Shown here: one piece after another, positions 6,657 through 13,707 of the stretch
Position numbering within the stretch: the first letter of the stretch is position 1
How the letters are laid out: each line of letters opens with the position of its first letter
DNA from: GCA-002790365 sp964486645
GTDB lineage: Bacteria; Bacteroidota; Ignavibacteria; Ignavibacteriales; Ignavibacteriaceae
NCBI GenBank assembly: GCA_964486645.1
Contig: CAZAOG010000074.1
Span: forward strand, 1 to 13,707
DNA length: 13,707 nucleotides
Reading direction: 5' to 3'
Made by a program: the position numbers and the translations under genes
The notes under the pieces: model-generated
Seen by the model: only the letters and a program-made list of their open reading frames with translations
Told to the model about the DNA's origin: nothing
Databases searched by the model: none

Positions 6657-8066
6657 TTATTTCTTAAAATCATTAATTAATTCGTTTCGCAAATTAAGTA
6701 ATTTTTTGCTAATTCCCACCTTGTAAATGTGAGGATTATCAAACCTTTTATGTTCTTCGGGCAGCAATTCCAATCTTTGTTTAACATACTGGCTTATTTC
6801 ATATACGCTTTCTTTCTTCTTCAAATTTTCGCCGTTTTTAACAACTGCGTGCAGCAACTCTTCTTTTTTAAATCCGCTAACGGAAACACACCTGTGCAAA
6901 TCAATAGGATGACAGATGATGTCGATATCATCTTCTTCTTCCAAAACAATTCCGTCGGCATAAAATTTATCGTTGCCGTTGTAAAACCTATATATTTTTT
7001 TCTTCCCGGGCAATGTAATTTTTTCTATATTTTCAGATACTTTTAGAGTCGGATTACCGTCGATAACACCGAGTTTATAAACGCCGTCAAGCGCCGAATC
7101 GCTGTGTCCCGTAATTAAACTTGTACCGACACCGAATGCGTCTATGGGCGCTCCCTGGTCTATCAAGCTTTTAATCAGATGTTCGTTAAGCTGATTGGAC
7201 GCTACAATTCTAACATATCTTAAATTAGCTTCGTTCAGGATTCTTCTTGCCTCTTTACTTAAATAAGCCAAATCACCGCTGTCTAATCGAATTGCTTTAA
7301 GCTTTTCTCCCCTTTCTTCCATTTCTTTTGCTACTTTTACCGCGTTGGGCAGACCGCTTTTTAACGTGTTGTATGTATCGACTAACAAAACGCAATTTTT
7401 AGGGAATGCAGCGGCGTACTTTCTGAACGCCGTCAGTTCGTCGCCGTAACTCTGTATCCACGAGTGTGCCAATGTACCCGACGATAAAAGATCATATCTG
7501 AAAGCACTGTACACGTTGGAAGTGCTGTCAAGTCCGCCGATTATAGCGGCACGGCTTGCGTGGATTGCAGAAAGACCCTGCGCTCTTCTCAGTCCGAATT
7601 CCATTACCAGCCTGTCTCCCGCAGAATAACGAATGCGTGCGGCTTTTGTTGCAATCAACGATTGAAAATTTATCATGTTAAGAAGCATGCTTTCGATAAG
7701 TTGAGTTTCTATAATGCTTCCTTCTACGCGTAAAACCGGCTCATTGCTGAAAATTACCTCGCCTTCTTCCGGAGCGTAAATAGTGCCGCTGAATTTGAAA
7801 TCTTTCAAATAATCCAGAAAATCGTGGTCAAATCCTACTCTTTTCAAATGGGATATCGAATCGGCATTAAACTTAAAATTATCGAGCATTTCCAAAAAAT
7901 CTTGTAAACCTGCAAAAATCACATAACCGGAATTAAAAGGGTTTTTACGGAAGAAATAATCGAAACAGGCTTGTACTTCCGCCCTTCCGTCAAGGTAATA
8001 TCCCTGCGCCATCGTAAATTCGTAGTGGTCGGTAAACAGTCCGATATGCTCGTTAAAATTTTTCAT
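6657..8066 (-). CDS. pncB: Nicotinate phosphoribosyltransferase
   Basis: Joins nicotinate and PRPP, with ATP hydrolysis, to give nicotinate mononucleotide, which NadD and NadE turn into NAD. It has 469 residues, close to the Gram-positive/TIGR01513-type enzymes (about 470-490) and longer than E. coli PncB (about 400). Visible landmarks: LFTDHYEFTMAQGY (10-23) at the N-terminus, EFGLRRAQG (156-164), SGTLAHSW (196-203) where His201 is the likely counterpart of the family's phosphorylated His (inferred by position), RLDSGDL (260-266), ASNQLNE (289-295) and FGVGTSLITG (311-320) for phosphate binding. A C-terminal extension of about 100 residues closes the protein. ATG at 8066 gives the canonical N-terminus; the leader TTTAAATAATAAA has no Shine-Dalgarno. 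pncA follows 14 bases downstream, which makes a compact nicotinamide-to-NaMN cassette. Confidence 0.97.
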   Translation of the reverse strand: MKNFNEHIGLFTDHYEFTMAQGYYLDGRAEVQACFDYFFRKNPFNSGYVIFAGLQDFLEMLDNFKFNADSISHLKRVGFDHDFLDYLKDFKFSGTIYAPEEGEVIFSNEPVLRVEGSIIETQLIESMLLNMINFQSLIATKAARIRYSAGDRLVMEFGLRRAQGLSAIHASRAAIIGGLDSTSNVYSAFRYDLLSSGTLAHSWIQSYGDELTAFRKYAAAFPKNCVLLVDTYNTLKSGLPNAVKVAKEMEERGEKLKAIRLDSGDLAYLSKEARRILNEANLRYVRIVASNQLNEHLIKSLIDQGAPIDAFGVGTSLITGHSDSALDGVYKLGVIDGNPTLKVSENIEKITLPGKKKIYRFYNGNDKFYADGIVLEEEDDIDIICHPIDLHRCVSVSGFKKEELLHAVVKNGENLKKKESVYEISQYVKQRLELLPEEHKRFDNPHIYKVGISKKLLNLRNELINDFKK

Positions 8067-8366
8067 TATTTTATTATTTAAACATCCGATTCATAGATTT
8101 ATTAATTTTAAATTGAAAGATAAATAATTACTTTCTTTATTTAACGTATATTTACTATTATATTTATTTTTTTAACGGCAATTTAAAAGAGTTTTCCGAA
8201 AAATTATATTTAATTAAATGGATATATTGTTGACATTTTAAATCCGCCTGTCGGCGGACAGGTTTATTTGAAAAATCTCAGCCGTTAGATACTTAAAAAT
8301 TTCTAATATGACAACACTTTGAATTTTAAACAGAATTTTTAAATAACGAATTAACATTTTTTGTTT
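8067..8366. other. 300-base divergent intergenic region between pncB and the triple-AAA+ gene
   Basis: Very AT-rich, with no coding frame. On the minus strand TATAAT (8162-8157) could be a pncB -10 box, but the nearest -35-like TTGCCG (8181-8176) is only 13 bases away. On the plus strand a consensus TTGACA stands at 8230-8235, but the expected -10 position (8253-8258) falls inside a GC-rich palindrome (8244-8262) and reads CGGCGG. Neither gene has a Shine-Dalgarno. Confidence 0.55.
8244..8262. repeat. GC-rich palindromic element with two alternative hairpins
   Basis: The 19-base core CCGCCTGTCGGCGGACAGG stands out in AT-rich DNA. It can fold as CCGCC-TGTC-GGCGG (8244-8257) or as CCTGTC-GGCG-GACAGG (8247-8262); the two stems share bases and exclude each other. 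It begins nine bases after a TTGACA box. It resembles small dispersed palindromic units; a second copy with the same sequence is not present in this window. Confidence 0.55.
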
Positions 8367-11300
8367 ATGGACACAATCTCTGAAGATTATAACACAATTT
8401 TAGAAGAAGCCTACGAGCATCTGCGCCAAGGCAGATACAGAATGGCTTTAACATCGGCGAAAAAAGTACACGAAGAAAATCCGGATGATTTTAACGCTGC
8501 CTCCTGTCTCGCCTGGGCTTATTTGGAAAACGGTGAGCCGGTAGAATCTTTGGAAATGGCAAACTACTCGGTGGAATTAGGAGGGGAAGACGTAAATCCC
8601 AGACTATACCGGGGGTACCTGCTGATGAGAATGAGCGTATTCGAAGGCGCAATAGCTGACCTTGATTGGGCTATTTCAAAAAAACCGAATTTACTTTCCT
8701 GGGCACATTTAAACAAAGCAAGAGCACTTGCAGGATTGGGCAGATATTTTGAAGGATTGGAAGAAATTGAAAAAGCCATAAAAATCGATAAAAAAGAAGA
8801 CGAACAATTACTTCAAATTAAAAAATGGCTGCAAATAACTCTCGGTTACGGTGAAGGTTTCCTTAAAGGAATATTCACAAAAAAAAGAGCATACTTAAAA
8901 GAAGGGCTGCTGGCTCTTAAACAAAAAGAATATTGGTTTTCGCTTTGGAGTGCAAAAAAGATACTGGATACCCCTTCCCTAAAGGGAGAATTTACCGAAG
9001 CATACATTATGGAATTGGAATCTCTTTACGGTATGTTTCAATTCAGACAGGCCCGGTCAATTGCCGAAGAGCTGAAAAACAATTTAAGCGGCGATAAGTA
9101 TTTCGATAATATTTATCAAAGAATTTTAAAAGCATATCCTCAAAATCAAATTGAAACGACTACCGCCGTCATCAAACCCGAAAACAACTACAGATTTGAT
9201 TTTGAAAAAAATGACAACAGGGTCTACAATATTATCTCCGCAAAAACATATAATTTAACTGAAAATTTACGCACGGATAAGCGCACATATTTGCTTGAGT
9301 TTAACGAAGATACGACGAAATACGTAGGCGTTGAAGTGGTACTTGAAAATCCGTTTTTTTCTAACAAGACAGTTGACCTCGACGGTTTGGCTGTTTGGAA
9401 ACTGAACGGCGTTGAAGTCGGCACGCATCAATTTTTGCTAACGCTGGAAAAAGACTGGAAAATTGTTGAATTCGTACAAAGCTGGGGTACGGAAACTCCG
9501 GGATTTTGGTGCAGCGGACAAGGTAGCGTGGACATTTATTTGGATAATCAAAAAGTCTGCACAAGATGGTTTGTAATCGGCAGTTCGGATATCGTCAACT
9601 TTGAAGAAATAAGTTATCAGGAAGAAGATTCAAAAAAATTAGACTTGAACGTTACAAAGCTTCCCGAAGAAGTAAGTACCATTGAGAGAAAGTCCGTAAA
9701 AACAGAATCGCTTAAAGATTTACTTGCCGATTTGGATAATTACGTCGGTTTGGAAAGCGTTAAGCAATCAATGAAAGATTTTGTCGCTTATCTCGAATTT
9801 ATTCGTGACAGGGAAAAATCCGGTCTGAAAACAGACGAAGACATTTCCGTAAATTCAATATTTCTCGGTAATCCCGGAACGGGCAAAACCACTATAGCAA
9901 GACTGATGGGGAAAATATTCAAGGCAATGGGTCTGCTGCAAAACGGTCACGTTATTGAAGTAGACCGAACGAGTATTGTCGGACAGTACATCGGCGCAAC
10001 CGCACAAATGACAGAAAAAGTGATTAACGAAGCAATCGGCGGTTTATTATTTATTGATGAAGCCTATACATTAATTAAACCGGATAATCCGCAGGACTTC
10101 GGGCAGGAAGCTATTGATATTCTTTTAAAAAGAATGGAGGACAGAAAAGGTGAATTCGTAGTAATTGCTGCCGGATACCCCGATAAAATGCAGTCTTTTA
10201 TTAACTCCAATCCCGGACTTAAATCGCGTTTCCCTCACGTTTTTCATTTTGACGATTACTCGCCGGATGAACTTTTGTCTATTTTTGAATTGATCGCGGC
10301 AAAAGAAGATTACAAAATAAGAGATGACGCAAAAAACTTACTCAAAAAAGAATTAACCAGATTATACAGACATCGTGACGAAACCTTCGGCAACGCGCGT
10401 TTGGTAAGACAGATATTTAATGAGTCTAAAATTCAATTAAGCAAAAGATATTTAACAATTTCTAATGAAAACAGAACCAAGGAAGTTATGTCGACTATTT
10501 GTTCGGTAGATATCGAATCGGCATTGAAAACAAAGGTGAAAGGTTTGGTCAGCATCGGAATTGACGAAGAGAACCTTAAAAAATCTTTAGATAAGTTAAA
10601 CAGCCTCTGCGGACTTGAATCCGTAAAAAGAGAAATAAACGAACTCGTAAAATTAGCAAGGCTTTACACAGAACGAGGAGAAAATTTACTGGACAAATTC
10701 TCCTCCCATTTTGTGTTTTTAGGAAGCCCCGGTACGGGCAAAACTACCGTTGCAAGAATTTTCAGCGAAATATATTCCGCGCTGGGAATATTGCCTAAAG
10801 GGCATCTTGTCGAGACCGACAGGCAGGGCATTGTAGCCGGTTATATTGGTCAAACCGCACAAAAGACAAAGGAAATGATAGACAAGGCAATAGGCGGAAC
10901 GCTGTTTATCGATGAAGCATACAGTTTGGTTAAGTCGGACAACGGCGGTGCTGATTTCGGACAGGAAGCTATTGATACTCTTCTTAAAAGAATGGAGGAC
11001 GACAAAGGCAAATTTATTGTAATTGTTGCCGGCTACACGGAAGAGATGAAAAGTTTTCTAAAAAGCAATCCGGGATTAAAATCCCGATTTACAAAAGAAT
11101 TTGTTTTTGACGACTTCCCGCCCGATCAGCTTCTGGAAATAATGAAGAAATACGTTGAGGTTAAGGGACATAAATTGGACAAGTCGGCAGAAGAACCGCT
11201 GAAAAAATATTTCAACGAAATATACAGAACAAGGGACAAAAGTTTCGGCAACGCCAGGCTGGTAAGAAACTTAAGCGATGAAATACTCAGAGCGCATCTT

Positions 11301-12254
11301 TTAAGAATTGCGGATATTCCTTCAGAAGAAAGGAACGATGAAATAATAGAAATAATTACAAAAGAAGATATTGATAAAATTTTAACCGTTAGAAATAAAA
11401 AAACTAAAGTAATAATCGAAGGAAACGCAGATTTACTCGATCAATATCTGAACGAACTTTCCGAACTTACGGGATTGGAGAACGTGAAAAAATCGGTTGA
11501 GAAATTAGTCAGCAGTTTAAAAGTAGCCAAGCTTCGTAAAGAAAGGGGGCTTCATGTAATTCCGAAAAATCTGCATTCCGTTTTTATGGGAAATCCCGGT
11601 ACGGGCAAAACAACAATTGCCCGCCTTTTAAGCAAGATTTACAAAGAAATGGGAATACTTGAAAAAGGACATTTGATTGAAGTGGACAGAACCGGACTTG
11701 TTGCAGGTTACGTGGGACAAACTGCCGCGAAAACAGAATCCGTAATTAAAGAAGCCATGGGCGGAACTTTATTTATTGACGAAGCATACTCGCTTGTAAG
11801 AGGCGCCAACGATTTCGGGCAGGAAGCAATAGATACTTTGATTAAAAGGATGGAGGATTACAAGGGAAAATTTGTGGTTATAGTTGCCGGCTACACAAAT
11901 GAAATGAAAGAATTTATAGATACCAATCCCGGTTTACAATCCCGATTTACAAATTATTTTTTATTCGAAGATTACACACCGCGCCAGATGCTGGAGATTG
12001 CTTTGGTAATAAGCAGCAAAAACGGCTATCAATTGGACGAAGGAGCGTGGCAGTTGTTTTTGGATACATTCACAAAACTCTATAACGAAAGAGATAAGAA
12101 CTTCGGTAATGCCCGTACGGTTAGAAACATACTGTACAAAGCAATAAGCAATCAAGAAGAAAGAATACTGACACTTGTTGACTTAAGCGACGAAGATTTG
12201 ACCACCATAACTTTTGAAGATGTGGAAAAAATAGATTATTCCGAATTGAAATAA
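8367..12254 (+). CDS. TPR protein with three tandem CbbX/SpoVK-type AAA+ ATPase modules
   Basis: Predicted cytoplasmic protein-remodelling ATPase of 1295 residues; no client is known. Order: TPR-like helical repeats (about 6-145) and a second helical segment (about 170-255); an unassigned beta-rich domain (about 275-410, with WKLNGVEVG and GFWCSGQGSVDIYLD); a charged linker; then three AAA+ modules starting near 450, 740 and 1025. Each module is complete. Walker A is GNPGTGKTT, GSPGTGKTT, GNPGTGKTT (Lys507, 792, 1081). Pore-loop Tyr are 541, 826, 1115 (YIGATA, YIGQTA, YVGQTA). Walker B F-I-D-E has Glu565, 850, 1139. FGQEAID starts at 578, 864, 1150. Arginine fingers in GLK/QSRF are Arg621, 907, 1193, and sensor-2 GNAR Arg are 678, 964, 1250. 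The YIG-TA loop and FIDEAY mark the CbbX/SpoVK/EccA clade. ATG at 8367 is preferred over an in-frame TTG at 8361; no Shine-Dalgarno. A purine permease gene follows after 29 bases. Confidence 0.93.
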   Translation: MDTISEDYNTILEEAYEHLRQGRYRMALTSAKKVHEENPDDFNAASCLAWAYLENGEPVESLEMANYSVELGGEDVNPRLYRGYLLMRMSVFEGAIADLDWAISKKPNLLSWAHLNKARALAGLGRYFEGLEEIEKAIKIDKKEDEQLLQIKKWLQITLGYGEGFLKGIFTKKRAYLKEGLLALKQKEYWFSLWSAKKILDTPSLKGEFTEAYIMELESLYGMFQFRQARSIAEELKNNLSGDKYFDNIYQRILKAYPQNQIETTTAVIKPENNYRFDFEKNDNRVYNIISAKTYNLTENLRTDKRTYLLEFNEDTTKYVGVEVVLENPFFSNKTVDLDGLAVWKLNGVEVGTHQFLLTLEKDWKIVEFVQSWGTETPGFWCSGQGSVDIYLDNQKVCTRWFVIGSSDIVNFEEISYQEEDSKKLDLNVTKLPEEVSTIERKSVKTESLKDLLADLDNYVGLESVKQSMKDFVAYLEFIRDREKSGLKTDEDISVNSIFLGNPGTGKTTIARLMGKIFKAMGLLQNGHVIEVDRTSIVGQYIGATAQMTEKVINEAIGGLLFIDEAYTLIKPDNPQDFGQEAIDILLKRMEDRKGEFVVIAAGYPDKMQSFINSNPGLKSRFPHVFHFDDYSPDELLSIFELIAAKEDYKIRDDAKNLLKKELTRLYRHRDETFGNARLVRQIFNESKIQLSKRYLTISNENRTKEVMSTICSVDIESALKTKVKGLVSIGIDEENLKKSLDKLNSLCGLESVKREINELVKLARLYTERGENLLDKFSSHFVFLGSPGTGKTTVARIFSEIYSALGILPKGHLVETDRQGIVAGYIGQTAQKTKEMIDKAIGGTLFIDEAYSLVKSDNGGADFGQEAIDTLLKRMEDDKGKFIVIVAGYTEEMKSFLKSNPGLKSRFTKEFVFDDFPPDQLLEIMKKYVEVKGHKLDKSAEEPLKKYFNEIYRTRDKSFGNARLVRNLSDEILRAHLLRIADIPSEERNDEIIEIITKEDIDKILTVRNKKTKVIIEGNADLLDQYLNELSELTGLENVKKSVEKLVSSLKVAKLRKERGLHVIPKNLHSVFMGNPGTGKTTIARLLSKIYKEMGILEKGHLIEVDRTGLVAGYVGQTAAKTESVIKEAMGGTLFIDEAYSLVRGANDFGQEAIDTLIKRMEDYKGKFVVIVAGYTNEMKEFIDTNPGLQSRFTNYFLFEDYTPRQMLEIALVISSKNGYQLDEGAWQLFLDTFTKLYNERDKNFGNARTVRNILYKAISNQEERILTLVDLSDEDLTTITFEDVEKIDYSELK

Positions 12255-12283
12255 TTTTTTAATTAACAATCGGGGTTCAACCA

Positions 12284-13585
12284 ATGTTAAAAAAATATTT
12301 TCACTTTGACGAATTAAACACCTCCTACAAGCAGGAAATAATTGCCGGCTTTACTACGTTTTTTACGATGGGTTACATAATAATTGTCAACCCTAAAATT
12401 CTTGAAACGGCAGGCATTCCTTTCGGGGCATCGGTAACCGCTACAATTTTAAGCGCGTTTTTCGGAACGTTGACTATGGGCGTTTACGCAAAAAGACCCT
12501 TTGCCATAGCACCTTATATGGGCGAAAATGCGTTTATTGCATTTACCGTCGTAAAAGTATTAGGTTACAGTTGGCAGACAGCAATCGGTGCCATATTCAT
12601 CGGCGGAATTTTATTTACCCTGCTGACGGTATTTCAAATAAGGGGATGGCTCGCAAATTCAATACCCGAAAGTTTGAAAATAGGCTTTGCGGTAGGAATC
12701 GGTTTATTTCTTGCCTTTATCGGTTTAAATGAATCCGGTATTGTTACGTTAGGCGTTCAAGGAGCACCCGTTCAAGTCGGCAACTTTTATCAGCCTCAAA
12801 TTTTACTTTCAATTTTGGGATTTGTTTTAATCGGATTTTTGATGATAAAAAAAGTAAACGGCTCAATTTTAATCGGCATACTCAGCGTAACTTTAATCTC
12901 AATTATTTTCGGTATTACAAAGCTGCCTTCTCAATTGGTGAGCCTTCCGCCCGACCTTTCTCCCACATTATTCGAACTTGATATTTCCGGTGCGCTCAGT
13001 TGGGGATTTTTTGCGGTTATTCTAACCGTTTTTGTAATGGACTTTGTTGACACAATGGGAACATTATTGGGCTTGTCGTTCAAAGCGAATTTATTGGACG
13101 AAAACGGCAATCTGCCGGAGATAGAAAAACCTATGCTTTGCGATGCGCTTGCAACCGTAGTCGGTTCTTTATTGGGTACTACCACAACGGGTACTTTTAT
13201 TGAATCCGCCACAGGAATTGAAGCAGGCGGGAAATCGGGTTTTACAGCCGTAGTAACGGCTTTTCTGTTTTTATCGGCTTTATTTTTTGCCCCTTTAATT
13301 TCCATTATACCCGCTTTCGCTTACGGTCCGTCGTTAATAATTGTGGGTATGTTGATGATCTCCCCGATAAAAAGATTGAACTTTCAGGATACCGCGGAAA
13401 TACTTCCGGTTTTTACAATTATTGTTTTAATGAGTTTCACTTATAATTTGGGAATCGGAATGACCGCAGGTTTTGTTTTATATGCACTGGTTAAAATATT
13501 TACGGGAAAAAGTAAAGAGATTAAATTAGGTATGTGGATACTCAGCGGACTTTCTCTCTTGTTTTTTATTTTTTATCCGTATTGA
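12284..13585 (+). CDS. NCS2-family (AzgA/PbuG-type) purine permease
   Basis: Inner-membrane proton-coupled importer predicted to take up adenine, guanine or hypoxanthine. At 433 residues it has the usual AzgA/PbuG/GhxP length, with hydrophobic segments throughout that fit the family's 14-helix fold. Signatures: FTTFFTMGYIIIVNP (23-37) in the first helix, APYMGENAFIAFTVV (76-90), GYSWQTAIGAIFIGG (94-108), MDFVDTMGTL (252-261) and the substrate-site motif FIESATGIEAGGKSGFTAV (305-323). In related proteins the MDFVDT Asp/Glu-type site and the IESATG loop line the purine site. Exact base specificity cannot be read from sequence. ATG at 12284 puts the amphipathic LKKYFHFDELNTSYKQEIIAGF lead-in (listed in part) directly before helix 1; only a weak CGGGG lies upstream. 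It starts 29 bases after the triple-AAA+ stop on the same strand, so the two may share a transcript, though no functional link is evident. Confidence 0.93.
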   Translation: MLKKYFHFDELNTSYKQEIIAGFTTFFTMGYIIIVNPKILETAGIPFGASVTATILSAFFGTLTMGVYAKRPFAIAPYMGENAFIAFTVVKVLGYSWQTAIGAIFIGGILFTLLTVFQIRGWLANSIPESLKIGFAVGIGLFLAFIGLNESGIVTLGVQGAPVQVGNFYQPQILLSILGFVLIGFLMIKKVNGSILIGILSVTLISIIFGITKLPSQLVSLPPDLSPTLFELDISGALSWGFFAVILTVFVMDFVDTMGTLLGLSFKANLLDENGNLPEIEKPMLCDALATVVGSLLGTTTTGTFIESATGIEAGGKSGFTAVVTAFLFLSALFFAPLISIIPAFAYGPSLIIVGMLMISPIKRLNFQDTAEILPVFTIIVLMSFTYNLGIGMTAGFVLYALVKIFTGKSKEIKLGMWILSGLSLLFFIFYPY

Positions 13586-13616
13586 TATTTTTACGTATCT
13601 CCGTTTCGGCGGCGCC

Positions 13617-13631
13617 GGCTTTGCGTAAGCC
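13617..13631. terminator. Hairpin in the convergent gap, possible bidirectional terminator
   Basis: GGCTT-TGCGT-AAGCC folds into a 5-base stem with a 5-base loop, inside a GC-rich patch (13606-13648) that also offers CCGGCT (13615-13620) pairing with AGCCGG (13641-13646). It sits between the permease stop at 13585 and the stop of a convergent gene at 13654, where a two-way terminator would be expected. No long T-run follows on either strand, so the call rests mainly on position. Confidence 0.35.
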
Positions 13632-13653
13632 TGTAACTTTAGCCGGGCATTGT

Positions 13654-13707
13654 TTATTTCATTGAAAAATCTTTCACCGTATCGAACGGCAGATGGTCTC
13701 CTTCATC
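13654..13707 (-). CDS. C-terminal end of an unidentified minus-strand gene (5' part beyond window)
   Basis: The minus-strand frame entering from the right edge reads DEGDHLPFDTVKDFSMK and then TAA (13656-13654). It is open from the window edge to the stop, has protein-like composition, and stops close to a convergent gene with a hairpin between, as expected for a real 3' end. Seventeen residues are too few to name a family; GDHLPFDTV looks like an enzyme C-terminus but I do not recognise it. Another frame being the coding one cannot be excluded. Confidence 0.4.
   Translation of the reverse strand, partial: DEGDHLPFDTVKDFSMK

Noticed and set aside
8361..8369. TTG at 8361 as the start of the triple-AAA+ gene
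   Set aside because: ATG two codons later is the better initiator and no ribosome-binding site favours the TTG.
9224..9564. Antisense open frames inside the triple-AAA+ gene
   Set aside because: They lie opposite a strongly coding frame, have no ribosome-binding sites and show low-complexity Ser-rich or irregular sequence.
8367..12254. Calling the AAA+ protein a Rubisco activase (CbbX) or type VII secretion EccA
   Set aside because: The ATPase modules belong to that clade, but no Rubisco or ESX gene is visible and the triple-module architecture differs, so neither function can be assigned.
12931..13305. 124-codon minus-strand frame inside the purine permease gene
   Set aside because: It is the antisense of a conserved membrane protein and has no family features of its own.
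1..13707. tRNA, rRNA, CRISPR array, insertion sequence or phage attachment site
   Set aside because: No cloverleaf-like stretch, regularly spaced repeats, transposase or integrase frame, or target duplication was seen in any gap.

Overview
The window is AT-rich bacterial chromosome with ordinary gene density and no insertion sequence, phage gene, CRISPR array, tRNA or rRNA that I could see. The gene content suggests a Gram-negative bacterium of the Bacteroidota/Chlorobi/Ignavibacteria part of the tree: a lipoprotein with a Bacteroidota-like lipobox, a stand-alone RRM protein next to a DEAD-box helicase, several genes without a clear Shine-Dalgarno, and short GC-rich palindromes in AT-rich gaps. 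This placement is inference; there is no marker gene here to prove it.

Layout. (1) 1-2264, RNA metabolism: a DEAD-box RNA helicase with a DbpA-type RNA-binding domain (minus strand, cut by the window start) is divergent from a 99-residue RRM protein with a Gly-rich tail. The 312-base gap between them holds a palindrome and a plausible promoter. This looks like a cold-adaptation or RNA-remodelling pair. (2) 2334-5142, minus strand, lipid/aldehyde oxidation: a class-3-type aldehyde dehydrogenase followed by an acyl-CoA dehydrogenase, 175 bases apart. (3) 5388-5885, minus strand: a small unrecognised lipoprotein. (4) 6061-8066, minus strand, NAD salvage: pncB (nicotinate phosphoribosyltransferase) followed 14 bases later by pncA (nicotinamidase), which together take nicotinamide to nicotinate mononucleotide. 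(5) 8367-13585, plus strand: a very large protein of 1295 residues with TPR helices, an unassigned beta-rich domain and three complete CbbX/SpoVK-type AAA+ modules in one chain. It is followed after 29 bases by an NCS2/AzgA-type purine permease. (6) 13654-13707: the last 17 codons of a convergent minus-strand gene.

The most notable object is the triple-AAA+ protein. Its order (TPR, beta domain, CbbX-type ATPase) recalls the type VII secretion ATPase EccA, but the ATPase is triplicated with a near-exact 286-residue period, and no secretion or Rubisco gene lies nearby. All three modules keep Walker A, Walker B, pore-loop Tyr, arginine finger and sensor-2 Arg. It is probably a protein-remodelling motor with an unknown client. 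The remaining genes are recognisable housekeeping functions.
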